64,000 nt of DNA, taken from Anastrepha obliqua (taxonomy: Eukaryota > Arthropoda > Insecta > Diptera > Tephritidae). Location: assembly GCF_027943255.1 (NCBI RefSeq), contig NC_072895.1, positions 75,952,001 through 76,016,000 on the forward strand, written 5' to 3'. Made by a program: the position numbers and the translations under genes. Under the pieces are notes generated by a model, which had not been told where the DNA came from, did no database searches, and saw only the letters and a program-made list of their open reading frames with translations. Below, one piece after another: positions 43,465 through 53,249 of this stretch (its first letter is position 1; every line of letters starts with the position of its first letter).

Positions 43465-44650
43465 CAGGGTGAACGATATGAAGTGTTACCTATTTAAAAC
43501 ACAATAACTTTTTTGTGTGAAATTAGTTTTTTAATTGCTTTGAAAGACAAAATTGTTCAAAAATGATTACAATTTTAACATATATTCACTTTAGCTCGAT
43601 ATGACCACCTTTTGCCTTGACTATAGCCTTCAAACGGTCAAAAAATGAGTTGCATGCTGCGTGAATGTGATCTTGAGGTATTTTGGCCCATTCTTGCATA
43701 ATCGCTTTTTTCAGCGCATCCATACTGGGATATTTTTTAGTCCTCACCTTGCTCTCCAAAATGGACTAGATGGAATAGTCCATCGGATTTGCGTTTATCG
43801 AATTCGAAAGCCACTGTGTGGACGAAATGAAGTGTGGAACATGACTTTTTAACCATTCTTGGTTCACACGAGCTTCATGAGAAGGTGCCGAGTACTATTG
43901 GAACGTCTATGGTCTACGACCGAAATGTTTGCGTGTCCACGGCTCTAAAGCAGCTTCTAAAACATTTTCCCGATAATAAGTCGCATTCACTTTGACACCT
44001 GGCTCGATAAAAACAATTCGAGAGCGTCCATCAGCGGTCACTGCGGCCCAAACCATTACTTGCGATGGGAAATTGCTTCGAGTGGCCATACGTAGGCTCA
44101 AATTCTCGGATGAGCGTTCGGTCAAGTAAACACGATCGTTTTGAGTGTTTATGAACTGCTCAATTGGGAAATTTTTTTCATCAGAAAACACAATGTTAGG
44201 AAATTCGCCACGTTCGTGCAAGCGCAACTACTGCTTTGTTCTTTCGCACCGGATTTTTTTTTGCTGTGGTGAAAGATCGTGTGATTGTTGGAACTCGTAA
44301 GCCTTGACCTTGAGCTCATTTTTCAATATGTGTCGAATGCTGTCTTGCGACATTTTCAGTTCTTTGGCTATTTTTCTTCCACTTCGACGTGGAATTCGTT
44401 CAAGTCGAGCTTTCACTTTCCGAACCATTTCTGGCGTTGCTGCGGTTTTTTTTGGTCCATCTCCATAGCGTTTTGCAATGCTACCAGTATCATTGTAACG
44501 TTTTATAGTGCGATACACAAACATTTTATTCACTTTGAGGTGACTGAGCTCACGAACAATGGCTGATTGTGATTTTCCAGCCAAATATAACGTAATCACA
44601 CTATTACGTTTGAATTCCATCACGGCTTCAGAGTATTCACTTTACTTTGC
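43465..44650 (-). mobile_element. DD37D (mori/maT-type) mariner-like element
   Basis: The left end CAGGGTGAACGATATGAAGT is next to TA (43463-43464) and looks like the terminus. The matching right terminus is not found, so that end may be truncated. The body is a single minus-strand transposase frame interrupted only by stops. Confidence 0.72.
43586..44620 (-). pseudogene. DD37D transposase pseudogene
   Basis: One frame runs from ATG 44620 (MEFKRNSVITLYLAGKSQ) to TGA 43586. The N-terminal HTH region is followed by IAKELKMSQDSIRHIL, then IVFSDEKNFPIEQFINTQND (first Asp), MVWAAVTADGRSRIVFIEPG, a damaged second site (family WTFQQDSAPSH, here with two stops and Tyr for Asp), and ANPMDYSI (third Asp), ending GGHIELK. 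With the original Asp there would be 37 residues between the last two, hence DD37D. I count four in-frame stops and no frameshift. Confidence 0.85.
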
Positions 44651-44768
44651 CTCCCTAAGTAAAAGGAAGGACATATTTTCAACTAATGATATCGCCCTGA
44701 AGTTTTTAAACCACATACTTGCCTAATTTTTTTTATTTTATGACATTTGCAGTAAATGTGCGACGTAA
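44651..44768. other. No feature recognised
   Basis: Short gap between the DD37D transposase and a MITE. Confidence 0.4.
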
Positions 44769-45041
44769 TATAACACATCGCTCCCTAAATACAAAAGGGT
44801 CACAACTCAAAATTTTCCACACTCGAGCTTGACTTGTTTACAGTAGCACAGAAAACAAACTATGTGACATATCACGCTGAAATTTGCCATGTAAGCTTAT
44901 AACAGTCCTACCAAAAAACAAAAAATTTATTTTTGCCATATGTCATCCGCAGACCGTTTTATTGATAACGTCTCATTCATATTTGAGCAGAAGTACATTT
45001 TGAGTTGTGACCCTTTTGTATTTAGGGTGCGATATGTATAT
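44769..45041. mobile_element. Small MITE with long inverted repeats
   Basis: CCCTAAATACAAAAGGGTCA and the following CAACTCAAAAT occur as a perfect inverted pair at 44783-44813 and 44997-45027. Weaker pairing extends outwards through ATCGC to about 44769 and 45041. The interior of about 180 bp has no ORF. The family is unknown; the ends hint at Tc1/mariner. A TA pair at the edges is possible but not certain. Confidence 0.75.
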
Positions 45042-45460
45042 AATTGGCTGGATTGAAGTTTATAAGAATGTAGTATATTCCTACTTAAATACATAAGTGA
45101 GTGTTTGCATAAATTATCAGAAAATGTTTGTTTGGTTGATTTTCCTACAGAGTATTTTCTCTGTGTATCATATGAATGTGTAGCGTTGCTAACTACAAAT
45201 TGCCACGCGTAAGGAAATAACTAAAATAGCGCTCGGGTCGCTTCTTGTTCTTTATTTGTAAAAAATCAGAGCTAGACAGTTAGGTCAGGCGTATTAGCGA
45301 AAACACACCTTAAGAAAAACCTAAGATAATGTCAAATATTAAAAGCAATGATTTTTTATACTATTGGGAAAAGCTAGCAGTTTTTTCGTACAACTGTTGA
45401 AGATTTGGCATTCGACTGAAGGCCAAGATTTCCTATACTTACATCAACGTCTATATACTA
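45042..45460. other. No feature recognised
   Basis: AT-rich DNA between a MITE and a mariner. Confidence 0.4.
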
Positions 45461-46551
45461 CTGTGGGCAAAAAGTAAGGTGCATTTGGTTGTAAAATGAA
45501 AAATCTTTATTTATTCTTGTAATTCAATTTCATCCCCTTCAAAATAGTCCCCTCTCAATGAAATACACTTATGCCAACGATTTTACCAATCCCCGAAACA
45601 TGCCAAATAGTCCATTTCCGGTATAGCCATCAGCACCTTCTCCGATTCAGCTTTTATCTCCTCAATCGACTCGAAACGCGTTCCCCGGAGTGGTCTCTTG
45701 AGTTTTGGGAATAGCCAGAAGTCACACGGAGCCAAATCAGGTGAATACGGTGGTTGCGGAACGATATGTGTGGAATTTTTGGCGAAATGGTCACGAAGAA
45801 CGAGTGCAGTGTGAGACGGTGCATTATCGTGATGCAAAAACCAAGAGTTGTTGGCCCATAATTCTGGTCTTTTTAGGCAAATTGCTTCACGTAAACGACG
45901 CATAACGCTCAGATAATATTCCTTATTAACAGTTTGGTCAGGTGGAAGGAATTCATAGTGCACCACACCACGAAAATCGAAAAAAACTGTCATCATGACC
46001 TTTGACGTGCTCTTTTCGGACTGGCCTCACCTTTAGCACGATATTCGCTTGATTGGTCGGTTGTTTCAGGGTCGTAAGCATAAATCCAAGTCTCATCTCC
46101 CGTAATGATGCATTTGAGCTTGTCCTGATAGTCTGAAAGCATTGTTTCACACACATCAACGCGACAACTTTTTTCCAAGAAATTGAGAGTTTTCGGTACC
46201 AAACGAGATTTGACATTTCGTAGGCCCAAATGGTCTTTCAAAATGGTTTTCACAGATCCTTCTGATATTCCGATCATATCAGTAAGGTCTTTAACAGTCA
46301 ACCGACGATTTTTGAGCACTAACTCCTTCATTTTATTGACGTGTTGGTCATCTGTTGACGTCGATGGTCGTCCGGAGCGCTCTTGGTCGTTTAGTAAACA
46401 CAAGCGTAAATATATTACTGATAATGACATTCACATGAAAGTTGGCCCAGAGGTTGTTAACAGTGCTGCCAACTCATGAAAAAAACAACTAGAGCGAAAT
46501 TTTAATCCCGTGAAGTTTGACAAATAAATTCACCTTACTTTTTGCCCACAG
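45461..46551 (-). mobile_element. mariner (DD34D), copy 2 of the 19460 family
   Basis: The ends CTGTGGGCAAAAAGTAAGGT match copy 1; TA lies at 45459-45460 and 46552-46553. Relative to copy 1 it lacks about 160 bp of the N-terminal coding part and 13 bp near 46010, but keeps about 100 bp (46409-46510) next to the right terminal repeat that copy 1 lacks. Confidence 0.9.
45583..46430 (-). pseudogene. mariner transposase pseudogene, copy 2
   Basis: 46430-45993 carries SGRPSTSTDD, TVKDLTDMIGISEGSVKTIL and TGDETWIYAYD. A 13-bp deletion then changes frame, and 45996-45583 carries VVHYEFLPPDQTVNKEYYL, HHDNAPSHTALVL and SPDLAPCDFWLFPKLK. A TAA follows CFGDW where copy 1 reads on in the alternative frame. 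The first DNA-binding helices are deleted between two GCTC repeats. Catalytic Asp residues are all present. Very similar to 19568-20599. Confidence 0.88.
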
Positions 46552-46553
46552 TA

Positions 46554-46682
46554 TATATAAATGGATAGCTTATGTTGAAGCTTTTTACATGATACATGTG
46601 AATAGATGTAGTAAAATTAAACGTGAAAAATTTCCCATTTGACCTGTATTAAGCGATCCTATATTTATGCATTTCAAATATC
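46554..46682. other. No feature recognised
   Basis: AT-rich spacer. Confidence 0.4.
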
Positions 46683-46841
46683 ATAATTTTTTTTATTCAT
46701 GAATTCGAAACATTTAATTTCATGTATTACGGAAAAAATAAAATTATTTTTTTGAAAAACCATAATAAAAAGCAATCATTAATTAGTCCATGACCATCAT
46801 AATTTCTAAATCAAATTTATAATAGTATGCATTCACAATAA
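46683..46841 (+). repeat. Direct repeat, left copy
   Basis: About 159 bp, from ATAATTTTTTTTATTCATGA to ATTCACAATA, matching 48146-48306 with scattered differences. The mariner at 46844-48127 begins two bases after it, so the insertion lies at the boundary of a tandem duplication. Confidence 0.85.
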
Positions 46842-46843
46842 TA

Positions 46844-48127
46844 TTAGGAGGTTGAATTAGTTTTAAAGGTGACACACAGATGGCGCTATTTATCACTTTA
46901 TCGCGTTGGCAATACTGAATATATATTCATGACAAAGCCTCATCCCTAGGCTTTGTTTATCAGTATCTGTCATTTCGCTGAAGTATAAACAACGCAGTGT
47001 TTTCGTGCTCCGAGTATGTCAACTTTCGTGCCGTCGAAACGCAATTTGCGGGAAGCTTTGCTTTTCTGCTTCAATTTGAAAAAAAATACAGCCCAAGCCC
47101 GTGAATTGCTGCAGGAGGCCTACCCAGACCATACTCCGTCGATTTCAACATGTGAGTACTGGTTTCGACGATTCAAAAGTGGTGATTTTCACACCAAAGA
47201 CAAGGAGCGTCTTGGCCAGCCCAAAAAGTTCGAGGACGCGGAATTGGGGGAATTGGTAAACGAGGACTCGTGCCAAACCCAAGAAGAGCTTGCTGAATCA
47301 TTGGGCGTTGATAAATCAACCGTTTGCAAGCGTCTAAAAGCGATGGGAATGATCCAAAAGCAAGGACATTGGGTCCCGTACGAGTTGAAGCTGCGCGACG
47401 TCGAACGGCGATTTTTTACGTGCGAATTGCTGATCGAGCGACAAAATCGGAAGGGTTTTTTGCATCGGGTGGTGACTGGCGATGAAAAATGGATCCACTA
47501 CGATAACCCAAAACGCAAAAAATCATGGGGTTTGCCCGGCCACGCATCAACGTCGACGGCCAAGCAGAATATTCACGGCAAGAAAATCATGCTCTGCATT
47601 TGGTGGGATCAGGTCGGCGTCGTATATTTTGAGCTGCTCCAACCGGGCGAAACAATCACGGGGGATCGTTACCGACTGCAATTGATGTGTTTAAGCCGGG
47701 TATTGAAAGAAAAACGGCCGGAAACGGTAAAAAGGCACGACAAGGTTATTTTGCAACATGACAACGCTCGGCCGCATGTTGCTCAACCTGTCAAAAAATA
47801 CCTTGGAACGCTTGGCTGGGAAGTGTTACCCCACCCGCCGTATAGTCCAGACATAGCTCCCTCCGATTATCATTTGTTCCGGCATATGAGTCTCGATTTG
47901 GCGGACCAGCGGTTCTCCTCGTACGAGGCTACCAAAATATGGGTTGTCATGGATAGCCAAGCAGCGGCCAGAATTTTGGAGAAACGGCATCCGGAAATTG
48001 CCCGAAAGATGGGCGAAAGTTGTAGGTAGCGATGGCCAATACTTCGAATAAAATATTTTGTACCGTTTTTTCACAATAAAGCCCCAAATCTTCGAAAAAA
48101 ACCTCTAAAACTAATTCAACCTCCCAA
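46844..48127 (+). mobile_element. mariner (DD34D, mauritiana/cecropia-like), nearly complete
   Basis: 1284 bp, the usual full mariner length. The ends TTAGGAGGTTGAATTAGTTT and (reversed) TTGGGAGGTTGAATTAGTTT differ at one base over the first 20. TA lies at 46842-46843 and 48128-48129. A 5' leader of about 170 bp precedes the ATG. It is the best preserved element in the window. Confidence 0.93.
47016..48029 (+). CDS. mariner transposase, one late frameshift
   Basis: An authentic ATG at 47016. Order: HTH with YPDHTPSISTCEYWFRRFKS, second HTH with EELAESLGVDKSTVCKRL, the linker WVPYEL, then catalytic TGDEKWIHYDNPKRKKSW, LQHDNARPHVAQ and HPPYSPDIAPSDYHLFRHM, with 34 residues between the last two Asp. 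The frame runs 337 codons, but the last 30 or so are not mariner-like. In another frame the family end (GIRKLPERW, then SDGQYFE and TAA at about 48049) is intact, so a single-base loss near 47945 separates the core from its native C-terminus. Confidence 0.92.
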   Translation: MSTFVPSKRNLREALLFCFNLKKNTAQARELLQEAYPDHTPSISTCEYWFRRFKSGDFHTKDKERLGQPKKFEDAELGELVNEDSCQTQEELAESLGVDKSTVCKRLKAMGMIQKQGHWVPYELKLRDVERRFFTCELLIERQNRKGFLHRVVTGDEKWIHYDNPKRKKSWGLPGHASTSTAKQNIHGKKIMLCIWWDQVGVVYFELLQPGETITGDRYRLQLMCLSRVLKEKRPETVKRHDKVILQHDNARPHVAQPVKKYLGTLGWEVLPHPPYSPDIAPSDYHLFRHMSLDLADQRFSSYEATKIWVVMDSQAAARILEKRHPEIARKMGESCR

Positions 48128-48145
48128 TATTATTTATTTTTATAT

Positions 48146-48306
48146 ATAATTTTTTTTATTCACGAATTGGAAACATTTAATTTCTTGTATTACGAAAAAA
48201 AAAAAAATTAATTTTGTTTGAAAAAGCATAATAAAATGCAATCATTAGTTAATCCATTCCCATCATAATTTCTGTATCAAATTTATAATAGTATTGATTC
48301 ACAATA
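48146..48306 (+). repeat. Direct repeat, right copy
   Basis: Second copy of the 46683-46841 repeat, about 16 bp beyond the mariner end. Confidence 0.85.
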
Positions 48307-48554
48307 TATAAGTTTCCAGTTGTTTCATCAACTTTTATATCGTGGTACATATATGTATTATCATGATACATATTATAACATGATATATCATAATGCACCT
48401 ATTCACTTATGTATCTATTTGAATACATTGTGCACACCGTGTCCACATATGCTATCCATATATATATATGTATATTATATATTTCAACTTTTTTCTCTAA
48501 CTATAAATACTAAAACATGGCACGACAAAATTTTGCTCTCCGTATTAATATATA
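48307..48554. other. TA-rich microsatellite DNA
   Basis: TATATG-type tracts, nothing else. Confidence 0.45.
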
Positions 48555-49088
48555 TAGGGTTTTTCAGTAAGAACGCTTCAACTTTTGAACTTTTTTGAAT
48601 AAAACACAAATGGTTTGACTTTTTTAACTAATTTTTTTTTATTATCGAGTTTGAACATATACATTTAAGTATGAAACTCGATTTCTTTTGCATGACCACC
48701 GCGTGCACGTTTTACGAAGTCCAATCGTTGAACCCACTCTTTTGCATAGATCGGCCGAAATTCCAGCAATTTCGCATTCAATATTGGCTCTGAGCTCACA
48801 AATCGTCGCTGGCTTGTTACTGTAGACCAATGACTTCACATAACCCCAAAACGGGACGGCTTGTTAAATGGACCGTAAAATGGCCGTAATGCTCTTAAAG
48901 TAGCAGCAACAGAACGATTATTTTCATAAAAAATTTGCACGATTTGCAATCGTTGCTCAAGTGTGTAGCGTTCCACGACGAAATGTATACTAATGAAGTT
49001 TACAAATGACAAGCGAAAAATAAAAAATATTGCGTCGTTCGCCCTCCCTATCGGAAAAAAGTTGAAGCACACCTATTAAAAAGCCCTA
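48555..49088 (-). mobile_element. Internally deleted DD41D (rosa-like) element
   Basis: 534 bp. The ends TAGGGTTTTTCAGTAAGAAC and (reversed) TAGGGCTTTTTAATAGGTGT converge again at GCTTCAACTTTT; TA lies at 48553-48554 and 49089-49090. Minus strand: N-terminal VERYTLEQRLQIVQIFYENN and ATLRALRPFYG at 48980-48870, then an abrupt jump to FWGYVKSLVYSNKPATI near 48850 and a damaged C-terminus. The whole catalytic core except the final FWG is missing. Confidence 0.87.
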
Positions 49089-49219
49089 TAGATATACTTT
49101 TATATTTTGTATTTTACTTACATATTAGCCATATTAGTCTTAGTAAGATTTTATTATAAAATTTGAACAATATTCATTACAAACAATTTATGAAATTTCT
49201 AGGGTGCATGCAATACGGC
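49089..49219. other. No feature recognised
   Basis: Spacer between a DD41D derivative and a SINE. Confidence 0.4.
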
Positions 49220-49530
49220 GGCCGCCGTAGCCGAATGGGTTGGTGCGTGATTACCATTCCGAATTCACAGAGGGAACGTAGGTTCGAATCTTGGTGAAAC
49301 ACCAAAATTAAGAAAAACATTTTTCTAATAGCGGTCGCCCCTCGGCAGGCAATGGCAAACCTACGAGTACATTTCTGCCATGAAAAAAAGCCCCACATCA
49401 AAATATCTGCCGTTCGGAGTCGGCTTGAAACTGTAGGTCCCTTTTGTGGAACAATATCAAGACGCATACCACAAATAGGAGAAGGAGCTCGGCCAAACAC
49501 CCAAAAAGGGTGTACGCGCCAATTATATAT
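49220..49530 (+). mobile_element. tRNA-headed SINE, most complete copy (c)
   Basis: About 311 bp. The tRNA-related head has an A box around TAGCCGAATGGGTTGG (49228) and a B box GGTTCGAATCTT (49281). The body contains AATAGCGGTCGCCCCTCGGC and CGTTCGGAGTCGGCTTGAAA and ends AAAAAGGGTGTACGCGCC plus an AT-rich tail. No protein. Pol III transcription and borrowing of a LINE machinery are expected for the class (established knowledge), not shown here. I cannot fold the head into a working tRNA. Confidence 0.87.
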
Positions 49531-51159
49531 AAACATGTACCTATGAAATTGATGAAATTCAATTCATATAATTTATTAACAATTCTATTTAGATTTAACT
49601 GGCAATATTTCAATCAATATACATATGTACAAACTAAGTATATAACGAACAATTCAAGTGTATTACATGCGCCGCCATGAAACTTCCTTTAGAGGTTAGA
49701 GAAATCAGAAATCTTGAAAGCAATAATTCAGCTGCTATTTTCCTAGCGTCATGAACGAATTGTTGAGTAACGAGAAAACTTTTTTTTTGTGCTGCCACGT
49801 CTAATTGTGTCCGATTACATTAAATATCAGATCATCACTAAATTAGTGTTGTGCCGCAATAATTGTACTGGATGATATCTAACGTATTAGTAGTGGTTTT
49901 ATATGTGAGACAATACATACATATACATACATACATATGAAAGTATAAGCACATGCGTGTACGCCTTTAATAACTCAAATATTTGTTGTTAGTTACAGCT
50001 TTTTTAAATTTAGTTTTGTCTTTTGTTAGTCAATACTTTATTTGTACTATTCTACCTTTTTCGTCCACTGACTTTTCCACAGTAACTATGCTCATACAGA
50101 AATACATATGTAGTCTAATGCTGGCAAAATTATTTTTAGTAAATTCAGTCCCAATTGGCAGAGAAGTTAATGCAATCAACTAAGAGTCATGCAAAGCAAA
50201 ATGTTTGACTTTGTATATTGCCAAATAGGTGTACAAATCTCGCCGCATAATTACAAAATAATGTCATACTCACTAGAGACCTGAGAGAAGGCTCTCCTAA
50301 ATAAATGTGATTGCAAATATTCGAACAAATTTTCAATTACAGTTGACATAAAGAGGCTAATGAAATCAACCAACATCAAATGTATTGGCCGCTACTGTGT
50401 TGACACAACGAACCAGATCAGCAGTGATAGTCGGCAGTGTCGAAGTCATAGCCATTACTTGCACCATCGCTATAGCAATTACCATTGCCATTACCATTAC
50501 CGTTACCAGCATCGCAATCATTATCATCACATACCACCACATATCGACACCAGCGCTTTTATTAGCCTACTAGTCGTCAGTCAGCAATGCAACATAGTAA
50601 TGGGAGCACATCACATTGGTGCAAGAAAAAGTCCCCTTTCAATTAATTAGAAAGCAGAAATACTCGTACAAGCCATCTTTAGAAGGCAGGAGGGCAGGAG
50701 GGTGCGATCGGGCGTGGATAAGCGAACTGATGGTTTGTGGCAAATGTTTCAGGCTTTTGTTTTTGATATTTTTCTGATGTGTATGGACGATCCATTTAGT
50801 AGTTATTTGGTTGTTTGCATGTGGTTCCAGTCTTAACAAAAACAAGAACTGCAGTGGAACAAAGCCGCTACACATAAAATTGTGTTCTGCAGTCCTCTTT
50901 AGCTGTTTTTAGTTGATTTTGGCAAGGATCTGGCGCATATACATTTTTTATTCAGACTGTTGTTTTTGTTATTCGTTAGAGGTTGTACGGTTGTAGGTTG
51001 TGAGGTTCTGAGGTGGAAGGAAATTTGCGCATTTTTGCAAAAATCGGCAAAAGTGCAAATACAAACTTCCGCTTCCGTTGCATCACTTCATTTCAAATTT
51101 CGACAAGCATATGTCGCAAGGACTGAGAACCACCATCACACAAGCAAAAACACAAAATA
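49531..51159. other. Unassigned DNA with CAT/CCATTA triplet-rich patch
   Basis: Nothing recognised. 50450-50545 is an imperfect triplet array (ATTACCATTGCC type) that produces a His/Tyr-rich open frame. TACATA microsatellite near 49915-49935. Confidence 0.45.
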
Positions 51160-51248
51160 CAAGGTGTGTTCAAAAAATAAGTTGAATTTTCAAATTTATG
51201 TTGGAACACTCGTCTTGAAGATATGTTGACGGTTTTAGCTATATAATA

Positions 51249-52534
51249 CGAGTCTGTGACTTTTTGTATTTCTGACCTCTTTACTGAAAAAGAAATACTG
51301 CTCCTGTCAACAGGCATCTGTCAGTTCACTCCTGTCAAAATTTGAACGTGCTGCGTCAGTTAGTTTGTGTTTTACAGCTACCTTTATCAAACTACCCAGT
51401 TAATTGAGGAGAAAATGGAAAAAACTGAATTTCGTGTGCTTATTAAGTATTATTTTTTGCGAAAAAAAACCATTACCAAGACCAAAGCTAAGCTTGAAAA
51501 ATACTATAGGGACTCTGCACCATCGATTTCAATGGTAAAAAAGTGGTTTACTGAATTTCGTTGTGGCCGTACAGGCACTGAGGATGCTGAACGTCCTGGA
51601 CGCCCAGTTGAGGTCTCTACACCCGAAACAATCGAAAAAATTCACGATATGGTGTTGTCCGACCGAAGATTGAAAGTGCGAGAGATTGTGGAAGCCGTAG
51701 GGATCTCGCATGGTTCAGTGGTTTCAATTTTGAATGATCACTTGGCCATGAGAAAGCTTTCCGCAAGATGGGTGCCGCGTTTGCTCACAGTCGACCACAA
51801 ACGCAATCGTGTAACAACTTCATAGGAAGGTTTGGCGTTGTTTAATCGCAATATGGAGGAGTTTTTGCGCCGATTTGTAACCGTGGACGAAACACGGATC
51901 CATCACCACACACCAGAGACCAAACAACAGTCGAAACAGTGGGTTTCTAAGTGGGATTCGGCGCCAAAGAAGGCCAAGGTGGGTTTGTCAGCCAATAAAA
52001 TTATGGCGACTGTTTTTTGGGATGCACGCGGGATAATCCACATTGACTATCTTCAAAAGGGGAAAACAATCAATGGGGAATATTATGCCAACTTATTGGA
52101 CCGATTCAATAACGATTTGAAAAAAAACTGACCTCATTTGGCCAAGAAAAAAGTTCTTTTCCACCAAGACAATGCAAGGGTGCACACTTGTGCAGTTGCC
52201 ATGTCAAAAATCCATGAATTGGGCTATGAAATGCTCCCTCATACGGCCTATTCTCCAGATTTGGTTCCGAGTGACTACTTCTTGTTACCAAACCTGAAGA
52301 AATGGCTTGGTGGAAAAAGATTTGACTCCAATGATGATGTCATCTCGCAAACAAAGGCCTATTTAGAGGACCTCGATAAAACATATTTTTTGGAAGTGAT
52401 AAAAAAATTGGACAAGCGTATAGAACTCAAAGTGTATAGAACTCAAAGGAGACTACGTTGAAAAATAAAATGATTTATTTATCAAAAAGTCTATGTTTTA
52501 TTCCAAAAGTCACGGACTTATTGACCCACCCTCG
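51249..52534 (+). mobile_element. mariner B (irritans-type) nested in mariner A
   Basis: The right end, reversed, is CGAGGGTGGGTCAATAAGTC then CGTGACTTTT. The left end reads CGAGTCTGTGACTTTTT, the same repeat with about 14 internal bases missing. TA lies at 51247-51248 and 52535-52536. It lies wholly inside mariner A, so it is younger than A. Confidence 0.87.
51415..52461 (+). pseudogene. irritans-type mariner transposase pseudogene
   Basis: The family start is the ATG at 51415 (MEKTEFRVLIKYYFL), not the earlier GTG. Order: HTH with SAPSISMVKKWFTEF, IVEAVGISHGSVVSIL, WVPRLLT, then VTVDETRIHHHTPET (first Asp; the usual Trp is Arg), VFWDARGIIHIDYLQKGKTI, LFHQDNARVHT and SPDLVPSDYFLLP (34 between the last two Asp). 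In-frame stops at 51823 (TAG) and 52129 (TGA). A 16-bp tandem duplication (TATAGAACTCAAAGTG, near 52420) shifts the last residues so that the native end is out of frame. Confidence 0.9.
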
Positions 52535-52540
52535 TATATT

Positions 52541-53100
52541 TAGTTTGTTTGTGAGAGGCATAAGTAAGACAAGTGTTTTGTTTGTTCGGCGATTTTTTGC
52601 TATTGACTCTTGGCTCTCCTGGACTATTGCATTGGGATGATTGGGATTTGGTTTCTATGTCATAACCATATACCAATGATAAGCCACCAGTTATGACACT
52701 TCTAAGCAAATCTGGATCATCGTTGTCGTCATTCAACAATTCCTGAGCGATTAAAATGTTTTTGGGTAAACTTCAGCAATTTTAGAACGAACTTCGCTGC
52801 CGTACGCTTCATGCCCAAAATATCCGAAAATATTCCATGGCATGAGTCAACCGATATGCCAACACCCTCAGCAACTTCTCTAATTGTGATTCGATAATTC
52901 TCCATAACAATTTTCTTCACTTTCTCAACATTTTTATCGATTGTTGATGATGCTTTTACCACTTGTAGACACTTGTCACCACTGTCAACATTTCAAGTGT
53001 TTTTGAGCACTTAATTCCATTTTTTACACAAAATTTGATGCAACTTCTTTTTCTTTTTTTCGATAGCAGAAAATCGCCGATCACGCAAAACGTTGGCTCA
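52541..53100 (-). pseudogene. mariner A transposase remnant
   Basis: Minus strand. 53040-52965 has SCIKFCVKNGIKCSKTLEML (first helices) running into a stop. 52962-52730 has NYRITIREVAEGVGISVDSCHG and LGMKRTAAKFVLK. The following frame has NDDPDLLRSVITGG and VYGYDIETKSQSSQ, where the first catalytic Asp (family TGDESW) is replaced and the Trp lost. After about 52600 the family match ends. The part with the second and third catalytic Asp is absent. Confidence 0.82.
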
Positions 53101-53249
53101 TTTTTGTCTCTCACAAACAAACTAAACATGCTATTTTGGTAAAACCGTAAACCGAGTGTACCAACACAAAAGCAAAAATTATAATCGAAAGTCGAATGTA
53201 CGTAGCCCGCGAAATTTGAAAATTTACCTTATTTTTTTAACACACCTCG

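Larger units (their letters stand above)
51160..53249 (-). mobile_element. Old mariner A, interrupted by mariner B
   Basis: The left end CAAGGTGTGTTCAAAAAATA and (reversed) right end CGAGGTGTGTTAAAAAAATA match over about 30 bp, with TA at 51158-51159 and 53250-53251. After subtracting mariner B about 800 bp remain, holding part of a minus-strand transposase. Confidence 0.85.

Noticed and set aside
49228..49300. A functional tRNA gene (A and B boxes present)
   Set aside because: The same head occurs at 11674 and 12528 with a shared non-tRNA body or abrupt ends, and I cannot fold a proper acceptor stem and anticodon loop. It is a SINE head.
49177..49536. Protein-coding ORFs across the SINE (also 20593-20985, 11646-11963, 12441-12785)
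   Set aside because: They translate the SINE body in different frames and strands; no selection for coding is visible.
50360..50650. His/Tyr-rich ORF as a metal-binding protein
   Set aside because: The residues come from an imperfect CAT/ATTACC triplet array; no start context, domain or splice sites.
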